Of a stretch of 64,000 nt of DNA, positions 33,421 to 44,100 are shown piece after piece (within the stretch, counting starts at the first letter, position 1; the number at the start of each line of letters is the position of its first letter). The stretch is from Symbiodinium natans (lineage: Eukaryota > Sar > Dinophyceae > Suessiales > Symbiodiniaceae), in the NCBI GenBank assembly GCA_905221605.1, contig CAJNDS010002440.1, positions 124,001-188,000 of the forward strand, in the 5' to 3' direction. Below the pieces are notes generated by a model. The model did no database searches. It had not been told where the DNA came from and worked only from the letters and a program-made list of their open reading frames with translations. The translations under genes and the position numbers were made by a program.

Positions 33421-33823
33421 AAGCAACGTACTTGGATCATGATCGCAGGAATCAGAAGTTTCCTTACTAACCAACAATTGCTATTATTATACCCCAGTTG
33501 AATGATGAGTAATCTTTGGGGACTCCACTAATGGCAGACTCAACGCGTATGTCTGACAAGCATTTGTGAGTCCAGGCCGATCATCAAGTCCTATTGGAAT
33601 CCCTTGGACCCTCGCGCTTGCTGACTGGGTGAACAAAAAAATCTAGTGGTCTTTTGGAGTCCATATTGTCCTCAGAATTTGGACCACTGGCTCTGGCTGG
33701 CTCCTACCTTGTTCTTTGGATGTGAAGCACACATCAGTTTTACGCTGTGAAATCAAGTTGACATCCCCTGCCAAAGCAAGCTTTTTCAATGGATGTCTTC
33801 CGCAGTCTGACTATTTTTGGAAA

Positions 33824-34610
33824 TCATGACATGCATCTAGATGTTACACACATGACCAACAAGCACGGGATTTCCTTCCGCTGGGCCTGCCACAGCAGCA
33901 GCAGAACTGGTGCCAGAAGCCCCACGCGCGTAAGCCAGGCAAACTTGTCATAGACGAAGGCAGCCGAAGACAAGGCCAAGCAGAAACAGCTGAAGCTCTG
34001 CAACTGACTCACCTGCGGCAGTGGCGAATTCTTCAGTTCCTGATGACCCGGAGTGTAGGAAGTTGATGGAAGTTGTAAGAAATTGTTGTGGCTTTGGCAT
34101 GTTGGGTCCTGAGTTTGGCCTGGTCTTCATGATAGTTCATGGCAGGGTCAGTGGGTTCTTGAGGGGGGGGGAAGCTGTAGAATGGCTGGGGCCCATGGTC
34201 CGCTTTGAGAGTTCTCAAGAGGAATGAGGACATCGGAGGCTCAAGACGTAAGCCTAGGTCTCAGACGGGACACTCAAATGCTTGGTATTCTGTGACCCTG
34301 GACCCTGAACCCTAAACCCTAAACCCCTAAACCCCCAAACCCCCAAACCCCTAAACCCCTAAACCCCTAAACCCCTAAACCCCTAAACCCCAAACCCCTG
34401 AACCTTTGTCTGGTCTGCAACTCATCTGAAGCTGTTGACTGTGCCTGCGGCTGCATGTACGGCTGGGAGACACCAACCAACACAGCCATGCCCAGGCTAA
34501 AGGCAATAGCCCATTTCCATGCGTCCGACATGGACACACAAGACACAAGCGCCACGGCGAAGAGCTTCATGGCTACTTCCATCCAAACATCCTACCAGGG
34601 ATTGCATGGG
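33824..34610 (-). CDS. Membrane-spanning exons of a multi-pass protein
   Basis: Two exon-like pieces. The first, about 34400-34600, reads MEVAMKLFAVALVS, then AIAFSLGMAVLVGVSQPYMQ. The second, about 33826-34012, reads LQSFSCFCLALSSAAFVYDK, then VGLLAPVLLLLW. Each has one or two hydrophobic helices. In my recollection the phrase pair PYMQPQ / LQSFSCFCLAL occurs near the end of large dinoflagellate receptors that begin with LRR or ephrin-receptor-like Cys-rich repeats, so these may be the 3' exons of the LRR receptor at 41-48 kb. An array of CCCCTAAA-type units (34310-34395) separates the two. Confidence 0.45.
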
Positions 34611-35036
34611 ATTGTAGCCTCATGTGAGCTACCCCTGAACCCTAAGCCCTAAACCCTAAACCCTAAACCCTAAACCCTAAACCCTAATTTTCGGTGGGCG
34701 GAAAATGTCGAAGTGTTCAGTCCATGGTCTTCTGTCGCAGGTTTTCAGTGAGTCTTCAGCAAGTCTTCAGGTCGGAGAAACGTTTAGGGTTTATTGGGGT
34801 TTAGGGTTTATTGGGGTTTAGGGTTTAGGGTTTAGGGTTTAGGGTTTAGGGTTTAGGGTTTAGGGTTTAGGGTTTAGGGTTTAGGGTTTAGGGTTTAGGG
34901 TTTAGGGTTTAGGGTTTAGGGTTTAGGGTAGGGAGAGCTCATGTTTTGGGGCCGCATCTGTAGGCCTGTAGGCCTAAAGAACATGAGGGATGATGCTGCA
35001 CCTGTTCTTAGCCAACCAAGAGCAGTGCTCCCCGCC

Positions 35037-35138
35037 CCTTGTTCATTGTTGGGATCATATGAAAAATTTGCATTTATATTCCATATTGGGTTTAAGTACC
35101 CTTAAAAATTGTAAAATGTTACCCAACTATGACAAAGG
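35037..35138. mobile_element. Introner family C, empty copy
   Basis: CCTTGTTCATTGTTGGG at the left and CCCAACTATGACAAAGG at the right form an imperfect inverted repeat. No telomere-type array inside. Confidence 0.7.
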
Positions 35139-38100
35139 TCCTGGGAGAGAGAGTACTTGCACAACAGCGGTCGGGCGCCAACGAGCAAACCATCCTTTGC
35201 TTTGCTGATCGGGAAATCATAAGAGAAAAACAGCACAAGGTGCGGCTGCCTCCATGGAAACACAAGTGTGAAGACCTCGTCAAAACCAAACAAGTACAAA
35301 AACAAAATGCTTGCAACGCTGTAACACCGGATATAAAGCGTCTACACCCTCTTGAAAACTGCGAATCCGAGCAACCATCTTATAATCAGGGTACCCTTTC
35401 TGGGGTTGCGCTCATTGTTATAAAGGAACCCCAGAAGCCCAAAAAGGGCACAAAAGGGCACCACTCAGCTGCCCCCTAAACCCTAAACCCTAAACCCTAA
35501 CCCCAAACCCTAAACCCTAAACCCTAAACCCTAAACCCCAAAAGCGCTGCGAATCCGAGCAGCCGTCGCTTCTTGGAGCATGGCCCGCTCTGTCAGCATC
35601 TCGGCGATTCTGCGGCTCCTCAGCCTGGGTCCAGAGCCAGCGCATTTAGGGTTTAGGGTTTAGGGTTTAGGGTTTAGGGTTTAGGGTTTAGGGTTTAGGG
35701 TTTAGGGTTTAGGGTTTAGGGTTTAGGGTTTAGGGTTTAGGGTTTAGGGTTTAGGGTTTATATGTATATATATATATATATATATATGGTGCCCCCCCCA
35801 TGTACCTACCATGTTTTGCTTATTTGGTTGATTTGTTTTGTCTCGACGGCTTCGATTTTCGTATTCTGCTCACGCGAACGACGAGGGAAGAGTGGCTGGG
35901 AGCACGAAACTCACGGATAACATTGGTTTTCCCAATGCTTTTCAAGGATGGAGCCCAAAACCATCGGCAAAACCGATAATTTCCAAAAAACCCATGGTTT
36001 TCAAACCATGTGGCTGGGAGCACCCAATTCACGGATAACATTGGTTTTACCAATGTTTTTGAAGGATGGAGCACGAAAACATCGGCAAAACCGATAATTT
36101 CCAAAAAAACCCATGGTTTTCAAACCATGTGGCTGGGAGCACACAATTCACGGATAACATTGGTTTTACCAATGTTTTTGAAGGATAGAGCCCGAAAACA
36201 TCGGTAAAACCAATGTTACCCATAAAATCCATGGTTTTCAAACCATGTGGCTGGGAGCACCCAATTCACGGATAACATTGGTTTTACCGATGTTTTTGAA
36301 GGATAGAGCCCAAAAAACATCGGCAAAACCAATGTTATCCATGCCTTTCGTGGTCTAAGCCACATGGTTTGAGAGCCATGGATTTTATGGGTAACATTGG
36401 TTTTACCGATGTTTTCGGGCTCAATCATTCAAACACATCGGTAAAACCAATGTTATCCGTGAATTGTGTGCTCCCAGCCACATGGTTTGAAAACCATGGG
36501 TTTTTTTGGAAATTATCGGTTTTGCCGATGTTTTCGTGCTCCATCCTTCAAAAACATTGGTAAAACCAATGTTATCCGTGAATTGGGTGCTCCCAGCCAC
36601 ATGGTTTGAAAACCATGGGTTTTTTGGAAATTATCGGTTTTGCCGATGTTTTTGGGCTCCATCCTTGAAAAACATTGGGAAAACCAATGTTATCCGTGAT
36701 TTTCGTGATCTGAGGCTCTCTCCCAGCCAAAATTTCTCTAGGTAGTACCAAGCAACAAACTCGAATCCTGCAAATTCTCGAGTACAAAAACCTCCATATA
36801 ATCAATCACGCCCCAATACGCAAGACATGCCATCTATCCAAAAACTATACCTTAGCCACCATATCTCAAACAATCATCCCCCGGGTTCCTATCAATTTAA
36901 ACAGGATTCTTACTCATGTTACTGGGATTCGCATAGGGTTCTCATTAATTCTACAGGATTCCTATTGGATTAGGCTCATATTAGTTTAGTAGGATTCCTA
37001 TCAGTTCTTGTTTTTGGATTCTATTGTTTTTTCGGCCTGTTGGTTCCTATTGATTGTAGAAAGATTCCTTCTCGTTTTAATAGGATTCCTGTGAATTGTA
37101 ATTCGGGGTCTTTTTGATTTGTTTAGGGTTGCCATTCATTTTAATAGGCTTCCTTCCTATTAACTGTTGTCCGGTTCCGATAATTCAATAGAAGATTCCT
37201 ATTTATCTTCATAGGATTCCAGAAAAAGTTTCATAGAGTTCCGAATTATTAATAAGGCTCCTATTGTTTTGTAATAAGAGTCCTATCAATTTTAATCAGT
37301 TTCTTATTCATGTTAATGGGGTTCGTGTTAATATTAAAGGGGATCTCATTCACTTTCAAGGGATTCCTATGGTTTAGACTCATGTTCATTTTAATCGGGT
37401 TCGTTGTTATTTTTCTAAAGGTTCACATTTTCTTTACAGGAGTCCGGTTGGTTCCTATGCAACAGGATTCCTGTTAATTCTACGAGGATTCTCATAAGTT
37501 TATGAGGAGCCTCCAATTCATTTTAAGAGGCTGCCTATTGACTTTACGGCGCCGATTAATTTGAAACAGGGTTCCTATGGATTCAAATAGAGGATTCCCA
37601 TTGTTGTTTATAGGATTCCATAAAGTTGTCCCATTTGTTTTAGTAAAGCTCCTACACATTTTATAAGATTCCTATCAATTTAAGTAGGGTTCTTTTTCAT
37701 TTCAATAGGGTTCCTATTGAATTTATTAGTATTCAGGGTTCTCATTCATTTTCAAGGGCTTCCTATTCATTTTCATAAGAATCCCATTAAAATACAATGA
37801 ATCCTATGAACCCCATTTATTAAATTTGATCGGAAGAGGCTGCCTATTGACTTTACGGCGCCGATTAATTTGAAACAGGGTTCCTATGGATTCAAATAGA
37901 GGATTCCCATTGTTGTTTATAGGATTCCATCAAGTTGTCCCATTTGTTTTAGTAAAGCTCCTACACATTTTATAAGATTCCTATCAATTTAAGTCGGGTT
38001 CTTTTTCATTTCAATAGGGTTCCTATTGAATTTATTAGTATTCAGGGTTCTCATTCATTTTCAAGGGTTTCCTATTCATTTTCATAAGAATCCTATTAAA

Positions 38101-39450
38101 ATGCAATGAATCCTATGAACCCCATTTATTAAATTTGATCGGAACCCTATTCGAATAAATTGGATTCCTGATTAAACTCACAAGCATGCAATCCACGAGC
38201 AAATTGTTCAGGTCACTTCTGCTAGAATAGATTGTTATGGGAGCTCCCCAAAGAAAACGACCGCGCGTTGCGGGATCTTGGGGGGAGGGGAGAGATGGGG
38301 AGAAATACAGAATATTCTATGAATTCAGCCCAAAAGGGTAGGTACATGGGGGGTGTAGCATATATATATATATATATATTATAAGTTAAATATTATGAAC
38401 TATTATAACTCAGATGTAAACTGATTGGGACAAGTTGAGAGAAAAAAAGCACAGCCGTATCAGCCGTTGCACCAAGAGTGAGGTGTGAACAGAGAAGTTG
38501 TTCCTCGAGACACTCAGCCAAACCCATCTGAATCCATCCGAGCAGCATATCCAACTTTCTCAATGCTTGTGCATCTGCCATGAATCTCATAGCATCCACT
38601 TTCTCGACCTCCACGTCCTCATGCCTTGTTCATTGTTGGGATAATCTTAAAAATTTGAATTTATACTCCTTGTTGGGTTTAAGTACCCTTAAAAATGTAA
38701 ATGTTACCCAACCTCTGAACCTCTGAACCCTAAACCCTAAACCCTAAACCCTATGACAAAGATGCTCTTCCGCGGTGAGGATCACCATGTCTCCCTGCAG
38801 CTTGATGCGCCACTTGCCCCGGCAAAATACGGCCAGGTGAGCAGCTGCCGCCACCTGTGGAGGGTTTAGGGTTAGGGTTTAGGGTTTAGGGTTTAGGGTT
38901 TGGGGTTTAGGGTTTAGGGTTTAGGGTTTAGGGTTTAGGGTTTAGGGTTTAGGGTTTAGGGTTTAGGGTTTAGGGTACAGGGAGCTCGAAACTGCTGGTT
39001 TCGAGGGAGAGCCGATACCAACAGTATCCCTGAACAGTTACATCATGTCCCAAAGTCTCCTGGTTAGGATGGGTGCCCATCCAAGCTCAAGCTGAGATTC
39101 CCCTAAACTCCGGAAACCACCATGCATCTGAACCCTTGCGCAGCCAAGCCACCACCAGTCGTCTGGGAAGACTCTCCTTCGGCGGCTCGCCGTGCCTCGG
39201 TCATTGTTGGGACAATATTTAAAAATCTGACTGTTGATTCCTTATTGGGTTTAAGTACCTTAAAAGTGTAAAAAATGTTACCCAACCTCTGAACCCTAAA
39301 CCCTAAACCCTAAACCCTAAATCCTAAATCCTAAACCCTAAACCCTAAACCCTATGACAAAGGTGCAACATCTGGATCTGCAACGCCGTGCTGCGCGCTG
39401 TGACGTCTGCATGGGCAGTGAAGAGTCGGGCATCCTGTAGGGCCAAGTAC
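35130..39450 (-). CDS. Unknown gene with helical exons, split by large element
   Basis: Open minus-strand exons: about 39366-39450 (RYLALQDARLFTAHADVTAR), 39112-39194 (EARRAAEGESSQTTGGGLAA), 38765-38865 (HLAVFCRGKWRIKLQGDMVI), 38400-38622 (VDAMRFMADAQALRKLDMLL and onward), 35560-35640 (RRIAEMLTERAMLQEATAAR) and 35140-35330. The predicted chains are helical and charged. Three family C introners (39195-39363, 38624-38761, 35037-35138) and a family A element with array (35373-35546) lie between the exons, and the 2.6 kb element K lies between 38400 and 35640. I do not recognise the family. It could be a separate gene or an internal part of the receptor gene. Confidence 0.42.
35373..35546. mobile_element. 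Introner family A plus array, flanked by 18-base direct repeat
   Basis: Element ACCATCTTATAATCAGGGTA ... GGGCACCACTCAGCTG followed by CCCTAAA units; the host bases CTGCGAATCCGAGCANCC stand on both sides (35359-35376, 35547-35564). Confidence 0.7.
35764..38380. mobile_element. 2.6 kb inverted-repeat element K
   Basis: Ends are TA-repeat plus CCCCCCATGTACCTACC (right half of 35788-35810) and its complement GGTAGGTACATGGGGGG (38337-38353). The left third (35911-36710) is a large palindrome built from four ~118-base units per arm (unit starts 35911, 36029, 36148, 36266), centred near 36360. The rest is AT-rich degenerate repeat (TAGGATTCCTATT-like) with no coding frame. No transposase is encoded, so it is non-autonomous. 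It interrupts the 35.1-39.5 kb gene. Confidence 0.75.
37526..38143. repeat. 309-base tandem duplication
   Basis: Two head-to-tail copies, 37526-37834 and 37835-38143, both starting AGAGGCTGCCTATTGACTTT and differing at only a handful of positions; inside element K. Confidence 0.85.
38624..38761. mobile_element. Introner family C, filled copy
   Basis: Same ends as 35037-35138, with a CCCTAAA array inserted between ACCCAAC and TATGACAAAG. Confidence 0.75.
39195..39363. mobile_element. Introner family C, filled copy
   Basis: Same ends; a longer CCCTAAA array stands at the identical internal site with the same CTCTGAACC junction. Confidence 0.75.
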
Positions 39451-39599
39451 CTCGTTTAGGGTTTAGGGTTTAGGGCTTAGGGTTTAGGGTTTAGGGTTTA
39501 GGGCTTAGGGTTTAGGGTTTAGGGCTTAGGGTTTAGGGTTTAGGGTTTAAGGTTTAGGGTTTTAGGGTTTTAGGGCTTTAGGGTTTTGGGTTTTGGGTT

Positions 39600-41160
39600 T
39601 TGGGTTTAGGGTTTGTTCTTCAAAAAGCTATGTGAAAGAAAAATGACTCCGTCTCCATGTAAAATCAGGCGGTAAAAGTTCCACGAGCGCGGTCAAACTG
39701 GAAATAGCTCCCTGTGATGGCACGTATGCAAGATCTCTGGCTGCCGACAAGCCACTGCCGCACCAAGAGCCAGGCCTCACACTTCGTGCTTTTTTAAACA
39801 ATCCAAGAATGGGGTGAGATGCGTTTCTGAGGAAACCCTTCGGAAACACAGCTGTCAAAGCAGGCGTTCTACGTGTGAAAGCCCGGCCTTTTTGTTCCCC
39901 AGCTTGGGGTTCGGCCCAAACTAAGCTCAACTGAACAAGACTTCAGCCAGGACCGAGTCAAAACTCTGTGTATCGCTTCTTTCTCAAAAGGTCTTGATGC
40001 TCGCTCCCTTGCTTTGAGACAAGATTTCAAGCCACGATCCATTTGGCGCCTAGGCTTCCAAAACCCAGGCATCGCCCATCCTCAACCGCACCCTGCCCTT
40101 CTTGCAAGTCTTGCAGCCCAGGCCCTAAACCCTAAACCCTAAACCCTAAACCCTAAGCCCAGGGACCAGGAAGAGAGGAATCAAAATGCCATAGGCCGCA
40201 GCAGCGCCTGGGCTGACTTCTGAACCTCTCCTAAACATTTAACTTTTAGGCTCCTTGTTGTACTTTCGACCAAAGCAAAAAAAAGAGCTAAAGTCCTAAG
40301 AGCCAACCAGAAGAAAAACAAGGAGCTGTAGCCAACCACATCGACCCCCAGGCCACTGCTGTCGTTGCAGCGAAGCTTTTGGAAAGACTTGCGAAATGCG
40401 AAGTCGCCAAGGCTTTCGCCATCTGCCAGGGTGACCAGACAGGGGCGATGGAAAGAAGAGAAACTTCTTGCGCATGCATGAACAAACCAGCTGGGAACCC
40501 ATCAACCGGTGGTTAATTTGGCTTGGAGTTGGCGGCTTGGAATCCGAGGAAGTTTCTTGCTGCCAGCAAGGCCAGAATTTCCAAACCAACAAAACAAGTC
40601 ACCACTGCTTAGACATTGGCTGAATCAAGGAGACCTACCTAGTCACAAAAAATTGTCCCAGCATGGGACCCCAGCTAGCATGGTTTAGGGTTTAGGGTTT
40701 AGGGTTCAGGGTTCAGGGTTCAGGGTTCAGGGTTCAGGGTTTAGGGTTTAGGGTTTAGGGTTTGGGGTTTAGGGTTTTGGGTTTAGGGTAGTTGCAAGAA
40801 TCCTTATACTGTTGCAATCGGGGGAACCAAAAAGAAACTAAGAAGACGACCGCAATACCCACAGATCATCTGAGTCTTGTGGGGCGGGCGTCTCTGTGCT
40901 CAAGAAAGGAAGTCGGAATCGAACATTCGGATACGTGTTGTTGTTTGTTGAAGAACCCTAAACCCTAAACCCTAAACCCTAAACCCTAAACCCTAAACCC
41001 TAAACCCTAAACCCTAAACCCTAAACCCGTGCATCATGAAGTGCAGCTCAATTGTCTGAATTGGATACGAACAGCACACTGCTAACTTATTCTTCTGTAA
41101 TTCGGGAACACCCTAAACCCTAAACCCTAAACCCTAAACCCTAAACCCTAAAGCCTAAAC
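39600..41160. other. Arrays and uncertain open stretches
   Basis: Telomere-type arrays at 39455-39615, 40122-40160, 40683-40790, 40955-41030 and 41110-41160. Minus frames at 39869-40072, 39628-39930 and 40288-40592 are open but overlap in different frames and show no motif. The latter two may hold exons of the receptor gene; I cannot choose a frame. Confidence 0.25.
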
Positions 41161-41164
41161 CGTG

Positions 41165-44100
41165 GCTTGATTCGATGCTATGGGTCACTGACCACTCACA
41201 GAATGTCCGGCGCACCTCCGTCTGTTGACTGGCAGCTCAGTAGCTGGGCAGTGGCAGATGCACCGCCAATGAACAGAAAGGTGAGGGTCTTCAGCGCCAT
41301 ACTGACCTCATCTTGTCTTGCAAGCTGCTTCATCTGGCCATTTCTTACACCCGTTTTCTTTCACCCCGTCTTGCACCACGTCTTTTCACCACTTCTTTCA
41401 TGTTTTGCTCCACCACCTGCTTTCACCTTTCCATTCACTGCGCCCTGAGAACCATCGACAGCAATGACAATTGCGTGAAGCCGAAACTTCAACATGATGA
41501 CTCACACCCAAACATGAACAAAAACAACTTCACATTGCTTGCATCGAACTACCCTAAACCCTAAACCCTAAACCCTAAACCCTAAACTGTCAAGAACTTG
41601 AACATCGGACACGTTCAGCCAAGCTGACGCCCAGGCCAGCTTGGAACGGCTCCAGTGCTGCGCAGCAAGCAAGCCTCATGCAGAATCAAAGAAACGGCTG
41701 CAGCAAACCTCAAGATTACCCCTGGGTGCAATGTCCATGAACTTCTGGCCTAAACCCTAAACCCCAAGCCCAAACCCCTAAACCCTAAAGCTTCACTTTG
41801 GCCCATGTCTTGGTGTGCGACTCATGCTCAGATCGGACACTTCCATCTACTCCACCAAGAAGCAACACCAATGGCACCAATGGGGAAGTCAGAGCCGACA
41901 GCGTCCGGATGGTGTCGGCGTGGAAGTTGCACTGAAGGTTCAAGGAGTTCTGAAGCTGGGTCGCCGTGAGCTGCAGACCTTCCTCGGCTCCAGGTCTTCA
42001 CAAACTGTTTGGGGTTTAGGGTTTATGGTTTAGGGTTTAGGGTTTAGGGTTTAGGGTTTGGCTTTGAGAGAACTCCACATACCTGACACTTACGTACGTA
42101 TATCATCGTATATCAACCATCCACATCTGATCCAACATTTCAAGCGAACAAGCTAATTTGCGGAGAATGGTGTTCCCGCAAACATCCAGAAGTTTAAAGA
42201 AAACATAGCAAGCACTTTCTGATCAAAACGCCCCAAGTTTCCAAATATGGAATCTCCACTTGTCTTTGGGTGGAAGGGGCTCGGCCCAGGCGGCTGAGAA
42301 CCCCCCACAGCTGTGCCGTTTGCAGCAAGACTGGGCCCTGCAACGCAATGAGCCTCAGCGCTAAACTCTTGGCCTTGGCTGAGCACGTCTTTGAAAAACA
42401 CATGGGTGGTTGTCAAAATTAGGGTCCCTTTTTGGATCCCTATTTTAATACGGCACCTAATATTTAGGGTACCCTAAAAGGAATCATAATTTTGACATCC
42501 ACCCACATAGACATCCGACACATCCATCTGAACATGACCAAAAAATGTATCGAGTGCGAAAGTGAGCCGAGCCTTTGCCCAATCCGTCCGATCAGGCTTA
42601 TGAAAGGAACTCGTCAGCTTCATGAACCCAAAGACGCCAATATCCGTTAAACTAAGGAATGTACCTTAAATCATTTAAATCATATTAGGGATCCTACTAT
42701 GACTTAAGGTATATCCCTCAATTCAGGGATGTTGGAGTCTCTGGGAACCGAGGTGCGGTGGGTGGTGGCGGAACCTGCACTTCGTGCATCTTCCGGTAGA
42801 CGAGGAAGGCGCCGAGGATCAACGTGGCGACTCCCAGAAGCCCAAGCGACCAAATCCACGTCGTGCTAGTCTCTGCGCAGGGCCTCAGTGACCCAGAGAC
42901 TCCAATATCCCTTAATTTCAGGGATATACCTTAAATTATTGTAGGATCCCGAATATGATTTAAGGTATATTCCTGCATTTAAGGCGTCTTTGGGGACGCC
43001 AAAATCTCAAGATGGAGAGTTGAAGGAAATCAAGATCAGATCAAGTTTACTGGGCGCGTTTCAGTAGTCGTCAACTGATTGTGGGACGTAAGGGCCCTGT
43101 CAACCCGCTCGAGTCCAGAGTCAGGAGCATGTTAAGGCTCACGCTGGAAAAAGTCAACTATTAAGAACGATTTCCAAGGCACTCACACCGGCCTCTTCTA
43201 GCCCAAAAGCGATCATTGCAGCTGCTGCACAGGGTGCCCGTGTATCCAGCGCCACACCTCTGGCTGCCAGGGCAACGCTCCCCCTCCGCGGGTGGAAGGC
43301 ACTTGCGAGCCTCCTCTGCGAGTGCCTCAAGACGTGCGTACCCCAACTGAGGAACTGCAGTGGACGCAATGCTTCCCTTGTCGCTGCAATTCAGATGAAG
43401 CTTGCTGCAAACGGTGCAGGTGGCATTCTGCAGGGCTTCGTGCTGGTCGCACTCACACTTGCCGTGGTGCAAATGGCCAAAAGCGCACTGGCAATCGGCT
43501 TCCTTGGCTGAACCTTCAGGGGCAGCGCTGCTGTCTGGGCACTTGGAGCATTCCCTTCGCCCCATTTCTTCATTGTACGTATTTGGCGGACACTTCTGGC
43601 ACCTCGCCCCGCGTCCATGCCAGCCGGGAAGGCATTCACAAAGCTCATCCGGCAAAAACTTGCTTGGTGTCACGCGGACTGCGCCGATGATGTCTTTGCA
43701 AGCAAACCCGAGGTCTTCGTCTCGCAGCGCAGGCTCGGCGGTGCTTGTGAGGGCGCCTCTTGCGAGGAGCTGGGCTGCTTCCTCTTTGTTTGCCAACTGG
43801 GTCTCTGAGAGGTCTATGATGATGTTGGAGTTCACCACCTCCGTCAGCAAGCCTGGCCTCATCTTCAGCACATGGTTCCGGCGCAACTGGAGGCGTCCGA
43901 TGCGCGGGAGGACTGGCACACCCCAGAGCTCCGTGATGTTGTTGCTGGAGAGGTCAAGCAACTGCAGGGGAGCTGCATATTTGAAAGTGAGATTTTGCAG
44001 GTGGATCTCACCATTCTGCACTTTGGGAATCTCCCCATAAAGACCTGCGTTCACTGCTTTGATCTCAGTCAAAAATTTGCAGTTCCTCAAAGGCACTAGC

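Noticed and set aside
35820-36805. Protein-coding ORFs of 60-95 codons repeated on both strands
   Set aside because: They come from the palindromic 118-base units of element K, appear symmetrically on both strands and have no start or splice context.
43402-44040. 212-codon plus-strand ORF
   Set aside because: Antisense shadow of the Cys-rich LRR receptor exon, which has recognisable modules on the minus strand.
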